Assembly: GCF_025642155.1 (NCBI RefSeq)
Contig: NZ_CP106798.1
Location: 2,294,001-2,358,000, forward strand
Direction: 5' to 3'
DNA: 64,000 nt
Source: Streptomyces sp. HUAS 15-9
Lineage (GTDB): Bacteria > Actinomycetota > Actinomycetes > Streptomycetales > Streptomycetaceae
Part shown: piece by piece, positions 38,049 through 47,654 of the stretch
How positions within the stretch are numbered: position 1 is the stretch's first letter
How the letters are laid out: the number at the start of each line of letters is the position of its first letter
The notes under the pieces: generated by a model
Told to the model about the DNA's origin: nothing
Database searches by the model: none
Seen by the model: only the letters and a program-made list of their open reading frames with translations
Translations under genes and position numbers: made by a program

Positions 38049-38930
38049 TCACCGGACGGCGGCCCGCCGGTACGCCCAGGTGGCGGCGGCCAGCGAGACG
38101 ACCCCGACGGCGGCGCACACGCCCAGGTCAACGACGACGAACGCCCAGTCAGGATGCGCCCCGAAGGTCCGCGCATAGGCGTCCACGCCGTACGTCGAAG
38201 GCAGCAGGTCCCGGGCCAGCCGCACGATCTCCGGCATCTTGTCGGGCGGCAGCACACCGAGCAGCAGCGCCGCCGACATGCCCAGCTGACCGAGCAGCGT
38301 GGCCAGTTCGAGCCGCGTCGAGAGCAACCCGAACGCGGCGCCGAGCCCGGCGAGCGCGGCACCCGCCAGCGGGATCACGGCCACCAGGATCCAGAGGTTG
38401 GTCAGCGGCAGTCCGAAGAGCACACAGCCGAACCCGGCCGTCACCAGCGTTCCCGGCACGGTGAAGGACGCGTACGCCCCCGCCGCCCCGAGCACCACCG
38501 ACGCGGGTGGCACCGGCAGCGTCGCGTAGTGGTCGAGCCCGCCGCCGGCCCGCAGCTGCCCGAAGTACTGGGAGAGCAGGTTCAGCGCGACGTACGCCAC
38601 GACCACGACCGACGAGCCCGCCACCACGAACTGGGCCTGGACGCGGGTGTCCACCACCCCGCGCATCATGACCATGATGCCGATCGACTGAAAGGTCGCC
38701 ACGAACAGCAGCGGGATCCGCGCCACCCGCGCGCGGGACAGCTGCGCCCTGTACACGGCGGCCAGCGACGGCCACAGCCTGGCGGCCGGCGCCAGTTCGG
38801 CCGGGCCCCGCGCCGGGCCCTTCGCCGGCCCCTTCACAGCCCCGGCACCGCCCTGCAGAACCTCGGCGGGTACGACACTCACCTGGAACCGCTCCTCTCC
38901 GCCATGGATCTCACGCCGTCCGCTACGCAT
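38049..38930 (-). CDS. ABC-2 type transporter permease
   Basis: A 293-residue ABC-2 type permease with a cytoplasmic N terminus of about 55 residues containing a short Gly/Pro/Lys repeat (VKGPAKGPARGP). About six helices follow, including IPLLFVATFQSIGIMVMM, VVVVAYVALNLLSQYFGQL and VLGAAGAYASFTVPGTL. DLLPSTYGVDAYARTFGA near the end fits the conserved ABC-2 loop. The ATG at 38930 has GGAG six bases upstream; a GTG at 38942 is an alternative. It follows its ATPase gene by about 15 bases. Substrate unknown. Confidence 0.88.
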   Translation of the reverse strand: MRSGRREIHGGEERFQVSVVPAEVLQGGAGAVKGPAKGPARGPAELAPAARLWPSLAAVYRAQLSRARVARIPLLFVATFQSIGIMVMMRGVVDTRVQAQFVVAGSSVVVVAYVALNLLSQYFGQLRAGGGLDHYATLPVPPASVVLGAAGAYASFTVPGTLVTAGFGCVLFGLPLTNLWILVAVIPLAGAALAGLGAAFGLLSTRLELATLLGQLGMSAALLLGVLPPDKMPEIVRLARDLLPSTYGVDAYARTFGAHPDWAFVVVDLGVCAAVGVVSLAAATWAYRRAAVR

Positions 38931-38945
38931 ACGGCTCTCCACCGC

Positions 38946-39965
38946 TCACGCCTTCACCAGCCCCTGCCGTGCGGCGCCGCCGAGCGCCAGATACACGTCC
39001 TCCAGGCTGGGTGTGGCGAGCGTGAAGTCGTCCAGGGCGGCGAACGCGGCCCCGCCGGTCACCGTGGCGACAGCGGCGCGGGCCTCCTCGGGAGCCAGCC
39101 GCAGGGTCCAGCGGCGGCCGGCCTCCACGGCCCGCTCCCGCAGCCGGGCGACCTCGGGCACCTCCAGCGGCGCGCTCTCCCGCCAGACCAGCTCGACGCG
39201 CACCTCGCCGTCGACCAGCTCCTTGAGCCCGGCCGGCGTGTCACAGGCGATGACCCGGCCCCCGTCGATGACGGCGACCCGGTCGAGCACGGTCTCGGCC
39301 TCGATGACGTTGTGGGTGACGAGCAGCACGGTCGTGCCGCGCTCGGCGCGCCGCCGGTCGACGGCCGTCCACACGGCGCGCCGGGCCACCGGGTCCATGC
39401 CGGTGGTCGGCTCGTCGAGCACGAGCAGCGGCCGCTCCCCGACCAGCGCGGTGGCGAAGCAGGCGAGCCGCCGCTGCCCGCCGGACAGCTTCTTCAGCGC
39501 CCGGCCGGCGATCGGGGCGAGCCCGAGCTCGTCGAGCACGGCGTCCCGCTCGGCCCGCGCCCGTCCGAGGTCCAGGCCGCGCAGCCGTGCGGTGGTCTCC
39601 ACGGCGAGGGAGACCGTCAGCTCGTCGAGGGCGGTGGATTCCTGGCCGAGGTAGGCGAGGATGCGGGAGGCCCGCTCCGGGTGGCGCACGATGTCGTGGC
39701 CGAGGATCTCGACGCTGCCGGCGTCGGGCCGCAGCAGCCCGGTCAGCTGGCGTACGAGGGTGGACTTGCCGGCCCCGTTCGGCCCGAGCAGTCCGAAGAT
39801 CTCGCCGCGCCGGACGTCCAGCTCCACCGCGTCGGTGGCCCGCACCTCGGGCGCGTCCGGCACCCCGCGTCGTCCGCGTACGGCCGCGTAGGTTTTGGTC
39901 AGTCCACGCACCGCGCACACGACGTCACCGGAATACCGTGGAGCCTGGGCCGAGCGCGTGTTCAC
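38946..39965 (-). CDS. ABC transporter ATP-binding protein
   Basis: A 339-residue ATPase partner of the permease. AVRGLTKTYAAVRG begins the domain. Walker A GLLGPNGAGKSTLVRQLTG, Q-loop YLGQEST, signature LSGGQRRLACFATALVG, Walker B LLVLDEPTTGMDP and the H-loop LLVTHN are all present. About 100 C-terminal residues form an accessory domain found in drug and lipid exporter ATPases. The start is uncertain: a GTG at 39965 without a clear ribosome binding site is used here, and GTG codons about 25 residues later are possible. Confidence 0.9.
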   Translation of the reverse strand: MNTRSAQAPRYSGDVVCAVRGLTKTYAAVRGRRGVPDAPEVRATDAVELDVRRGEIFGLLGPNGAGKSTLVRQLTGLLRPDAGSVEILGHDIVRHPERASRILAYLGQESTALDELTVSLAVETTARLRGLDLGRARAERDAVLDELGLAPIAGRALKKLSGGQRRLACFATALVGERPLLVLDEPTTGMDPVARRAVWTAVDRRRAERGTTVLLVTHNVIEAETVLDRVAVIDGGRVIACDTPAGLKELVDGEVRVELVWRESAPLEVPEVARLRERAVEAGRRWTLRLAPEEARAAVATVTGGAAFAALDDFTLATPSLEDVYLALGGAARQGLVKA

Positions 39966-40024
39966 AAAACACGAGAGTACGTGGTCCGGAACCCTTGCTC
40001 GCCCCTGGGGCCTCCTACCTCGAT

Positions 40025-41251
40025 TCATTCTCCAGCAGGCGCGTGCTCCGCGGCCGTGGGGACGTCGATCTCCCGCCAGAAGCCTGCCCGGATGGCGTAA
40101 CGGTCGTGCTCGTCGATCTGGTCGTCCTTGTGGGCCAGCAGCCCGAAGCGGGCCGCGTAGCGCAGCAGCTCGCCGTCGATGCGGTGCGGGATGCGCGGAT
40201 ACATGCCGGACAGCTTCTGCAGATGGCTCTGGTCGCTCAGCCGGGAGATCCACCGCCGGGCGAAGACCTGTCCCACCTCGTACGGGTCACCGCCGACCGT
40301 GGTGATGTCCTCCTCCCGGTCGGCCCACCGCTGCTCGGCGGTGGTCAGCTGGGCGAGCATCGGCATGGCGGCGACCTCGGCCGGCTCCGCGGCCACGCCC
40401 GGCCGGTCCACCCAGCCCTTGTCGGAGGACCAGCGCAGGGTCGCGGTCGCCGGGTGCGGGGCGGGCTGGGTGCCGGGGGCGCGCAGCGCGGCGAGGTCCT
40501 TGGGGGTGGGCACGCCCTTGGCCGGCACCCGCTCCTGGGTGCCGTTGTCCGAGACCGCGGCGGCGGGCGCGTGTTCGCCCTCCTCCGGTGGCCGCTCGGC
40601 GGCCGGGGCGAGGGAGGACTCGGGCAGCGGCGCGGAGAGGATCGCCGCGATCTCGGGGCGGGGCGCGGGCGGCGGCGCGCAGATGCCGGTGAGCTCCTTG
40701 GCGCGTACGGCCTTGGTGATCCACGTACGGTCCAGGACGCGCCGTTCGTCGGCCTCGGCGACCAGGTCCTCGGACTGGTTGTAGTCGCCGTCGGCGGCCT
40801 GTACGGCCCACAGGTGGACGGCGACTCCGTGCTCCTTGGCTGCCATCATGCCGGGCAGCAGGTCGCCGTCGCCGGTGACCAGGACGACGTCGGAGCAGGC
40901 GCGGTTGCGGGCCAGTTCGGTCAGCTCGGCGTGCATGGCGGCGTCCACGCCCTTCTGCGCCCAGCGTCCGTCGCTGCGGGTCAGTGCGCCCAGCCGGACG
41001 GTGACCCGGGGCATCACGCGCAGCCTGCGGTGCTCCGGTTGGGGGACGCGGTCGGGGGCGCCGTCGAACCAGTAGATGCGCAGCAGCGGCCGCTCGGTGT
41101 CGGCCTCGGCGCGCTCGCGCAGCGCCTGGATGAGCGCGGTGTGGTCCACGGTGATGCGGGAGCGGGAGGGTTCTCCGGCGAGGAGGCTGGCCGCGGCCCC
41201 CAGCAGATACCCGGCGTCCACCAGGACGATGCATCGGTCCACACGACTCAC
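40025..41251 (-). CDS. NYN domain protein (PIN-like putative ribonuclease)
   Basis: A 408-residue protein. The N-terminal NYN/PIN-like domain (residues 5-170) shows the acidic pattern CIVLVDAGYLLG, GVDAAMHAELTELA and VVLVTGDGDLLPGMMAAKEHG, the putative metal-dependent nuclease site. A Pro/Ala-rich linker (about 190-290) is followed by a C-terminal helical domain ending RYAIRAGFWREIDV. Family members are thought to be RNases; the substrate is unknown. The GTG at 41251 is accepted. It is a single-gene unit convergent with nothing nearby; the small basic-protein gene is divergent. Confidence 0.88.
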   Translation of the reverse strand: MSRVDRCIVLVDAGYLLGAAASLLAGEPSRSRITVDHTALIQALRERAEADTERPLLRIYWFDGAPDRVPQPEHRRLRVMPRVTVRLGALTRSDGRWAQKGVDAAMHAELTELARNRACSDVVLVTGDGDLLPGMMAAKEHGVAVHLWAVQAADGDYNQSEDLVAEADERRVLDRTWITKAVRAKELTGICAPPPAPRPEIAAILSAPLPESSLAPAAERPPEEGEHAPAAAVSDNGTQERVPAKGVPTPKDLAALRAPGTQPAPHPATATLRWSSDKGWVDRPGVAAEPAEVAAMPMLAQLTTAEQRWADREEDITTVGGDPYEVGQVFARRWISRLSDQSHLQKLSGMYPRIPHRIDGELLRYAARFGLLAHKDDQIDEHDRYAIRAGFWREIDVPTAAEHAPAGE

Positions 41252-41466
41252 CCTCTTCCCCGGAGGTTTGCTTCGGGCCTGCTTCGAGTCTGCCCGACTG
41301 CGCGGGGGTTAACGGCCCGAACTCGATCTTCGGCGTGGCGTTTCGGGGCTTCGCTCGCCGACCGACCCTGTTACAGACGGTAATTATCCGACATGCGCCT
41401 CTTGTCAGGCTATGTGAATCTGATTCCGGCCCTGGCCCCTAGATCCCCCACAGGAGGCAGATCACC

Positions 41467-41646
41467 ATGGCCAAGAACAAGAACCGCAAGCAGGGTGGCC
41501 CGCAGACCCGCGCGTCGCAGGCAGAGCAGGCCCGCGAGCAGGCGCAGCGGACGTCGGCGGAGGCGCACGAGTCTCCGGCGGCGAACATCCAGGGCAGCCC
41601 CGCTGATGTTGCCCGTAAGCAGAAGAAGAGCTTCGGCCACAACTGA
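41467..41646 (+). CDS. 59-residue conserved basic protein
   Basis: A small hydrophilic protein beginning MAKNKNRKQGGPQTRASQ and ending ARKQKKSFGHN, rich in Gln, Lys, Arg and Ala and probably disordered. AGGAGG lies nine bases before the ATG, one of the best ribosome binding sites in the window, and a strong terminator follows, so it is a real single-gene unit. Function unknown; the termini recall small nucleoid- or stress-associated streptomycete proteins, but there is no firm family. Confidence 0.82.
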   Translation: MAKNKNRKQGGPQTRASQAEQAREQAQRTSAEAHESPAANIQGSPADVARKQKKSFGHN

Positions 41647-41671
41647 ATCCGGGGCTGCCCAGCCCAGGTAC

Positions 41672-41712
41672 TGACGAGGGGCGTATCCGCTGCCGGGTAC
41701 GCCCCTCGGTCA
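41672..41712. terminator. Terminator between the 59-residue gene and dnaE
   Basis: TGACGAGGGGCGTA and TACGCCCCTCGGTCA form a stem of about 14 bp with one bulge and a 12-base loop. It separates the convergent small gene and dnaE and can serve both. Confidence 0.8.
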
Positions 41713-41733
41713 TGTCCGTCCCGGGCCGGTCGC

Positions 41734-44700
41734 TCAGCCCGCCAGGCAGGACGGGCCGAGCAGCACCTTCAGGTCTCCGAACAGGGCCGGATCGGGCTTC
41801 ACACGGTGCCGGTCGAGGCGCAGGACCGTCGTCTTGCGCGGGCCCTGGAGCCTGATGCGGACCTCGCTGTCGCCCTTGTGGTGGCTGAGGATCTCACCGA
41901 GGCGGCTGACCATGGGCGGGGTGACCCTGGTGGCCGGGATGGTCAGGATCACGGGGGCGTTGGTGCCCGCGTTGGACAGGTCCGGGACCATCAGCTCCAT
42001 CGCGACGAGCCGCGGCACGTCCTCCCGCTTGTCGAGCCGGCCCTTGACGAACACGACCGCGTCCTCGACGAGTTGGGTCGAGATGAGCTGGTACGTCGCC
42101 GGGAAGAACATGCACTCGATGGAACCGGCGAGGTCCTCCACCGTGGCGATCGCCCAGGCGTTGCCCTGCTTGGTCATCTTGCGCTGCAGGCCCGAGATGA
42201 TGCCGCCGATGGTGACGACCGCGCCGTCCGCGTGCTCACCTCCGGTGAGCTGGGCGATGCCCGCGTCGGCCTTGTCGGACAGCACGTGCTCCAGGCCGAA
42301 GAGCGGGTGGTCGGAGACGTACAGACCGAGCATCTCCCGCTCCTGGGCGAGCAGATAGGTCTTGTCCCACTCGTCCTCGCCGAAGACGACGTCGAGTCCG
42401 AAGCCGGGCTCGCTGCTGGTCTCCTCGCCCATCCCGCCGAAGAGGTCGAACTGTCCCTCGGCCTCCTTGCGCTTGACCGCGACCACGTTGTCGATCATCG
42501 GCTCGTACTGCGCGGTGAGGCCCTTGCGGGTGTGTCCCATGGTGTCGAAGGCGCCGGCCTTGATCAGGGATTCCGTGGTGCGCTTGTTGCACGCGACCGC
42601 CTCGACCTTGTCGAGGTAGTCGGGGAAGGAGGCGTACTTGCCCTTCGCCTTGCGGCTCTTGATGATCGACTCGACCACGTTGGTACCGACGTTGCGCACC
42701 GCTTCGAGGCCGAAGAGGATCACGTCGTCGCCCTGGGCGGCGAAGTTGTGCACCGACTCGTTGACGTTCGGCGGGAGCACCTTGATGCCCATGCGGCGGC
42801 ACTCGTTGAGGTAGATCGCCGACTTGTCCTTGTCGTCCTTGACGGAGGTGAGGAGCGCGGCCATGTACTCGGCGGGGTAGTTCGCCTTGAGGTACGCGGT
42901 CCAGTACGAGACCAGGCCGTACGCGGCCGAGTGGGCCTTGTTGAACGCGTACCCGGCGAAGGGGACCAGCACGTCCCACAGGGCCTGGATGGCCTCGTCG
43001 CTGTAGCCGTTCTTACGGGCACCGGCCTGGAAGATGGTGAAGTTCTTCGCCAGTTCGTCGGGCTTCTTCTTGCCCATCACGCGGCGGAGGATGTCGGCCT
43101 CGCCGAGCGAGTACCCGGCGATGATCTGGGCGGCCTTCTGCACCTGCTCCTGATAGACGATCAGGCCGTAGGTGACGGCCAGGACCTCTTCGAGGGGCTC
43201 CTCCAGCTCCTTGTGGATCGGCGTGATCTCCTGCTGCTTGTTCTTGCGCAGCGCGTAGTTCGTATGGGAGTTCATGCCCATCGGGCCGGGGCGGTACAGG
43301 GCCGACACGGCGGAGATGTCTTCGAAGTTGTCGGGCTTCATCAGCCGCAGCAGCGAGCGCATGGGGCCGCCGTCGAACTGGAACACGCCGAGGGTGTCGC
43401 CGCGCTGGAGGAGATCGAAGGTCGTCGGGTCGTCCAGCGGGAGGCCCAGGAGGTCGATGTCGACCCCCTTGTTGGCCTTCACCATCTTGACCGCGTCGTC
43501 CATGATCGTGAGGTTGCGCAGGCCCAGGAAGTCCATCTTCAGCAGGCCGAGCGACTCACAACTCGGGTAGTCCCACTGCGTGATGGTCACGCCGTCGGTG
43601 TGGCGCACCCACACCGGGACGTGCTCGGTGATGGTCTCGCTGGACATGATCACGCCGGCGGCGTGCACGCCCATCTGCCGGACCAGGCCCTCCACACCGC
43701 GCGCGGTGTCGATGACCTTCTTCACGTCCGGCTCGTTCTCGTACATCCCGCGGACCTCGCCGGCCTCGCTGTAGCGCGGGTGGGCGGAGTCGGTGATGCC
43801 GGACAGCGGGATGCCCTTGCCGAGGACGTCGGCGGGCATGGCCTTGGTGATGCGGTCGCCCATCGCGTACGGGTAGCCGAGCACGCGCGCGGAGTCCTTG
43901 ATCGCGTTCTTGGCCTTGATGGTGCCGTAGGTGCCGATCATGGCGACCTTGTCGGCGCCGTATTTCTCGGTCACGTACCTGATGACCTCGACGCGCCGAC
44001 GCTCGTCGAAGTCGATGTCGACGTCGGGCATCGAGATGCGCTCGGGGTTGAGGAACCGCTCGAAGATCAGACCGTGCGGGATCGGGTCGAGGTCGGTGAT
44101 GCCCATGGCGTAGGCGACGATCGAACCGGCCGCGGAGCCTCGGCCGGGGCCGACCGCGATGCCGTTGTTCTTGGCCCACATGATGAAGTCGGCGACCACG
44201 AGGAAGTAGCCGGGGAAGCCCATCGAGATGATGACGTCCATCTCGTAGTCGGCCTGCTTCTGGCGGTCCTCGGGGATGCCGCCGGGGAAGCGGCGCTCCA
44301 TGCCACGGCGGACCTCCTCCTGGAACCAGGTGACCTCGCTGTAGCCCTCGGGGATGTCGAACTTGGGCATGAGGTCGCGCTTCTCGAACATGCCCGTGGT
44401 GTCGATCTGTTCGGCCACCAGGAGCGTGTTGCGGCAGCCCTCCTGCCAGGCGTCCGAGGAGTCGATGGCGTACATCTCGTCCGTGGACTTCAGGTAGTAG
44501 CCGGTGCCGTCGAACTTGAAGCGGTCGGGGTCGGAGAGGTTCTTGCCGGTCTGGATGCACAGCAGGGCGTCGTGGGCGCCCGCCTCGTGCGCGTACGTGT
44601 AGTGCGAGTCGTTGGTGACCAGCGGGGGGATGCCGAGCTTCTTGCCGATCTCCAGCAGGCCGTCGCGGACCCGGTGCTCGATGTCGATGCCGTGGTCCAT

Positions 44701-45273
44701 CAGCTCCAGGAAGTAGCGGTCCTTGCCGAAGATGTCCTGGTAGTCGGCGGCCGCCTTCAGGGCCTCGTCGTACTGCCCGAGGCGCAGCCGGGTCTGGAGC
44801 TCGCCCGAGGGGCAGCCGGTGGAGGCGATGAGCCCCTCCGACCACTGGGCGATGGTCTCCTTGTCCATCCGGGGCCACTTCTGCAGCCAGCCCTCGGCGT
44901 ACGCGTCCGAGGAGAGGCGGAAGAGGTTGTGCAGGCCCGTCGCGTTCGCCGCCCAGATCGTCTTGTGGGTGTAACCACCCGAACCGGAGACGTCGTCCCT
45001 CTTCTGGTGCGGCTGGCCCCACTGGATCTTGCGCTTGTTGCGCCGGGACTCGGGCGCGACGTAGGCCTCGATCCCGATGATCGGGGTGATTCCGGCCTTC
45101 TTCGCGGTGTGGAAGAAGTCGTACGCCCCGTGGAGGTTGCCGTGGTCGGACATGGCGATGTGCGTCATGCCCATCTCGTCGCAGGCGTTGAACATGTCCT
45201 TGAGCCGCGCGGCACCGTCCAGCAGCGAGTACTGGGTGTGGACGTGCAGGTGCGTGAAGGGCGGCTTTGACAC
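41734..45273 (-). CDS. dnaE: DNA polymerase III alpha subunit
   Basis: The replicative polymerase catalytic subunit, 1179 residues, the length I recall for S. coelicolor DnaE. The N-terminal PHP domain starts FTHLHVHTQYSLLDGAARL with intact metal-binding histidines, so it may retain proofreading-type activity. The polymerase core has VGPGRGSAAGSIVAYAMG and the catalytic aspartates in PDVDIDFDERRR, followed by the (HhH)2 and OB domains. The GTG at 45273 has GGAGG eight bases upstream and fixes the start. Confidence 0.97.
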   Translation of the reverse strand: MSKPPFTHLHVHTQYSLLDGAARLKDMFNACDEMGMTHIAMSDHGNLHGAYDFFHTAKKAGITPIIGIEAYVAPESRRNKRKIQWGQPHQKRDDVSGSGGYTHKTIWAANATGLHNLFRLSSDAYAEGWLQKWPRMDKETIAQWSEGLIASTGCPSGELQTRLRLGQYDEALKAAADYQDIFGKDRYFLELMDHGIDIEHRVRDGLLEIGKKLGIPPLVTNDSHYTYAHEAGAHDALLCIQTGKNLSDPDRFKFDGTGYYLKSTDEMYAIDSSDAWQEGCRNTLLVAEQIDTTGMFEKRDLMPKFDIPEGYSEVTWFQEEVRRGMERRFPGGIPEDRQKQADYEMDVIISMGFPGYFLVVADFIMWAKNNGIAVGPGRGSAAGSIVAYAMGITDLDPIPHGLIFERFLNPERISMPDVDIDFDERRRVEVIRYVTEKYGADKVAMIGTYGTIKAKNAIKDSARVLGYPYAMGDRITKAMPADVLGKGIPLSGITDSAHPRYSEAGEVRGMYENEPDVKKVIDTARGVEGLVRQMGVHAAGVIMSSETITEHVPVWVRHTDGVTITQWDYPSCESLGLLKMDFLGLRNLTIMDDAVKMVKANKGVDIDLLGLPLDDPTTFDLLQRGDTLGVFQFDGGPMRSLLRLMKPDNFEDISAVSALYRPGPMGMNSHTNYALRKNKQQEITPIHKELEEPLEEVLAVTYGLIVYQEQVQKAAQIIAGYSLGEADILRRVMGKKKPDELAKNFTIFQAGARKNGYSDEAIQALWDVLVPFAGYAFNKAHSAAYGLVSYWTAYLKANYPAEYMAALLTSVKDDKDKSAIYLNECRRMGIKVLPPNVNESVHNFAAQGDDVILFGLEAVRNVGTNVVESIIKSRKAKGKYASFPDYLDKVEAVACNKRTTESLIKAGAFDTMGHTRKGLTAQYEPMIDNVVAVKRKEAEGQFDLFGGMGEETSSEPGFGLDVVFGEDEWDKTYLLAQEREMLGLYVSDHPLFGLEHVLSDKADAGIAQLTGGEHADGAVVTIGGIISGLQRKMTKQGNAWAIATVEDLAGSIECMFFPATYQLISTQLVEDAVVFVKGRLDKREDVPRLVAMELMVPDLSNAGTNAPVILTIPATRVTPPMVSRLGEILSHHKGDSEVRIRLQGPRKTTVLRLDRHRVKPDPALFGDLKVLLGPSCLAG

Positions 45274-45485
45274 GGTATCGGCCTCCGAGGAAAACGGGCG
45301 TCGACGATCTTCCGACCGGCTGCGGACAGTCTGGGGGACAGCGTCGAAGTCTATGCCCCGGCACTGACACATGCCGGGCACTCGCGCGTACCTTCATGCG
45401 TTGGGACAGTTCGGAAGGCCCGCCCGGCCGGACGTCCCGTCCGCCCCATACGTCACGCATCACCTGCACCAGGAGGCACCCAGCG

Positions 45486-46811
45486 ATGTCGGTACCCCAG
45501 CTCAACGACGAGCAGCGCGGCGAGGAGATCCTCGCCGTCTTCGACACCGCCTTCGGCCAGCTCCTGGCCGCCGACCCGGCCGCGTTCCGCGTGAAGTTCC
45601 GGAAGATGGCGGCCTCGGCCTTCGCGTTCTACCGGGGCACGGCGGCCCTCTTCTACCACGACCTCGACGCCGAGAAGCGCGGCGGCCCGTACCTGGACGA
45701 GCGCACCTCGCGCGTGTGGATCCACGGCGACCTGCACGCGGAGAACTTCGGCACGTACATGGACTCGAACGGCCGTCTGGTCTTCAACGTCAACGACTTC
45801 GACGAGGCGTACGTCGGCCCCTTCACCTGGGACCTGAAGCGCTTCGCCGCCTCCGTCGCGCTGATCGGCTACGCGAAGGCGCTCAGCGACGAGCAGATCA
45901 CCGAGCTGGTGCAGGTGTACGCGGGCGCGTACCGCGAGCGCGTCCACGCGCTGGCGACCGGCGCCAAGAGCGACGAGGTGCCGCCGTTCACCCTGGACAC
46001 CGCGCAGGGTCCCCTCCTCGACGCGCTGCGTGACGCCCGCTCGCTGACCCGCTTCGGGCTGCTGGACTCGATGACCGAGATCCGCGACTTCGAGCGCCGC
46101 TTCGCGCCGGGCGGCGGCTCCATCGAGCTGGACGCGGCCACCCGCTACAAGGTGCTGGCCGCCTTCGACGGCTATCTGGAGACGCTGCCGGAGACCTCCC
46201 TGGCCCGCCCGGACTCGTACCGGGTCAAGGACGTCGTGGGCCGCCGCGGCATCGGCATCGGCTCGGCCGGCCTGCCGTCGTACAACATCCTCCTGGAGGG
46301 TCACAGCGACGCCCTGGAGAACGACGTCGTGATCTACATCAAGCAGGCCCAGACGCCGGCCGTCTCCCGGCACATCACGGACCCGGCGATCGCGGAGTAC
46401 TTCCAGCACGAGGGCCACCGCACGGTGATCTCGCAGCGCGCCCTGCAGGCGCACGCGGACCCGTGGCTCGGCTGGACCGAGCTGGACGGCGCGGGCCAGC
46501 TGGTCGCCGAGGTCTCGCCGTACGCCGTGGACGTGGACTGGGGCGACATCGACGACCCGGAGGAGATCGCGGCCGTGGTCGCCGATCTGGGCCGGGCCAC
46601 CGCCACCATGCACGCGGCGGCGGACGACACCTCCGGCGAGTCCCTGGTGCCGTTCTCCACGGAGCGGGCCATCGACGCGGCGATCGCGGCCGACGAGGAG
46701 GGCTTCGCGGGCCTGCTGTCGGACTTCGCGCACAGTTACGGCGCACGCGCGCGTGCCGACCATCAGATCTTCGTGGACCTGTTCCGCAACGGCCGGATTC
46801 CGGGGCTGTAA
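45486..46811 (+). CDS. DUF2252 family protein (kinase-like fold)
   Basis: A 441-residue DUF2252 protein. FYRGTAALFYHDL, VWIHGDLHAENFGTYMDSNG and NVNDFDEAYVGPFTWDLKR resemble the catalytic and metal-binding loops of aminoglycoside phosphotransferase-like kinases (HGDLHxxN and DFD). Function is unknown and phosphotransfer is an inference. AGGAGG lies nine bases before the ATG at 45486. The gene is divergent from dnaE across about 210 bases that presumably contain both promoters. Confidence 0.88.
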   Translation: MSVPQLNDEQRGEEILAVFDTAFGQLLAADPAAFRVKFRKMAASAFAFYRGTAALFYHDLDAEKRGGPYLDERTSRVWIHGDLHAENFGTYMDSNGRLVFNVNDFDEAYVGPFTWDLKRFAASVALIGYAKALSDEQITELVQVYAGAYRERVHALATGAKSDEVPPFTLDTAQGPLLDALRDARSLTRFGLLDSMTEIRDFERRFAPGGGSIELDAATRYKVLAAFDGYLETLPETSLARPDSYRVKDVVGRRGIGIGSAGLPSYNILLEGHSDALENDVVIYIKQAQTPAVSRHITDPAIAEYFQHEGHRTVISQRALQAHADPWLGWTELDGAGQLVAEVSPYAVDVDWGDIDDPEEIAAVVADLGRATATMHAAADDTSGESLVPFSTERAIDAAIAADEEGFAGLLSDFAHSYGARARADHQIFVDLFRNGRIPGL

Positions 46812-46878
46812 CCTTCCCGGATCCACAGGCTCCCTTTAGGGGTCTCTTACCTGAGTACGTGACAGACTCTCCAGCGTT

Positions 46879-47574
46879 ATGGACATATCCGGGACTCAGC
46901 TCAGAGCCGTGCGCGCGGCGCTGTTCACGGCCTTCGTCGTGACGCTCAGCACCGCGTCGCACGTCCTGCTGTCCCGGGCCCCGCTGCCGCTGACGACCGT
47001 GGCGGCGGTCACCGCCGGAGTGTTCCTCGCCGCGTACGCGCTGGCGGGCCGCGAGCGCGGCTTCGGCCGCATCGCGGCGCTGCTGGTCCCGCTGGAACTG
47101 GCCGCCGACACGGTGTTCACCACCGGCCAGCACGAGTGCTACGGCAGGGCGGGCGGCCCGGTCACCGGCCCGCTGCGCGCGGTCGGCCTGGACGTGCTGT
47201 GCGGCGGCGGCGCCGTGGGCACGCCGCTGGCCCAGGTGACCGGCGGCCCCGGCCACGCCTCCGCACTGCTCGCGCACGCCGACCCGGCCGCGGCCTGGCT
47301 GCTGCTCGCCGCGCACATAGGCGTCGGTCTCCTCGCCGCCGCCTGGCTGCGCCGGGGCGAGCGGGCGCTGACTCAGCTCGTGCGGGCGGTGGCCGCGACC
47401 ACCTTCCGGCCGCTGCTGCTGGCGGTGGCCGCGGTGACGGTGCGGCCGGCTCCGGTGCACCGGCTGCCGCGCCCCGCGCCACGCGGGGCCACCGCCCGCG
47501 ATCTTCTCTTCGTGCACTCCCTGGGACGGCGTGGACCGCCGTGGTCCTGCTCCCGCTCACTGGCCCTCGCCTGA
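46879..47574 (+). CDS. Hypothetical membrane protein
   Basis: A 231-residue protein with about four hydrophobic helices: residues 12-32, 38-58 (LTTVAAVTAGVFLAAYALAG), 63-80 and about 138-160. A loop GQHECYGRAGGPVTG and a cysteine in LDVLCGGGAVG are notable. I do not recognise a family. The last 60 residues are Pro/Arg-rich. The ATG at 46879 lacks a strong ribosome binding site. It precedes the DsbA-like gene on the same strand by 80 bases, so a shared role in envelope redox is possible but unproven. Confidence 0.7.
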   Translation: MDISGTQLRAVRAALFTAFVVTLSTASHVLLSRAPLPLTTVAAVTAGVFLAAYALAGRERGFGRIAALLVPLELAADTVFTTGQHECYGRAGGPVTGPLRAVGLDVLCGGGAVGTPLAQVTGGPGHASALLAHADPAAAWLLLAAHIGVGLLAAAWLRRGERALTQLVRAVAATTFRPLLLAVAAVTVRPAPVHRLPRPAPRGATARDLLFVHSLGRRGPPWSCSRSLALA

Positions 47575-47654
47575 GCGACGGCGGCTGAGCACAAGCGGTC
47601 CCCCACACGTATCCCGCGCACGACACATGCGCGTCCCACATGGAGATCACCAAC

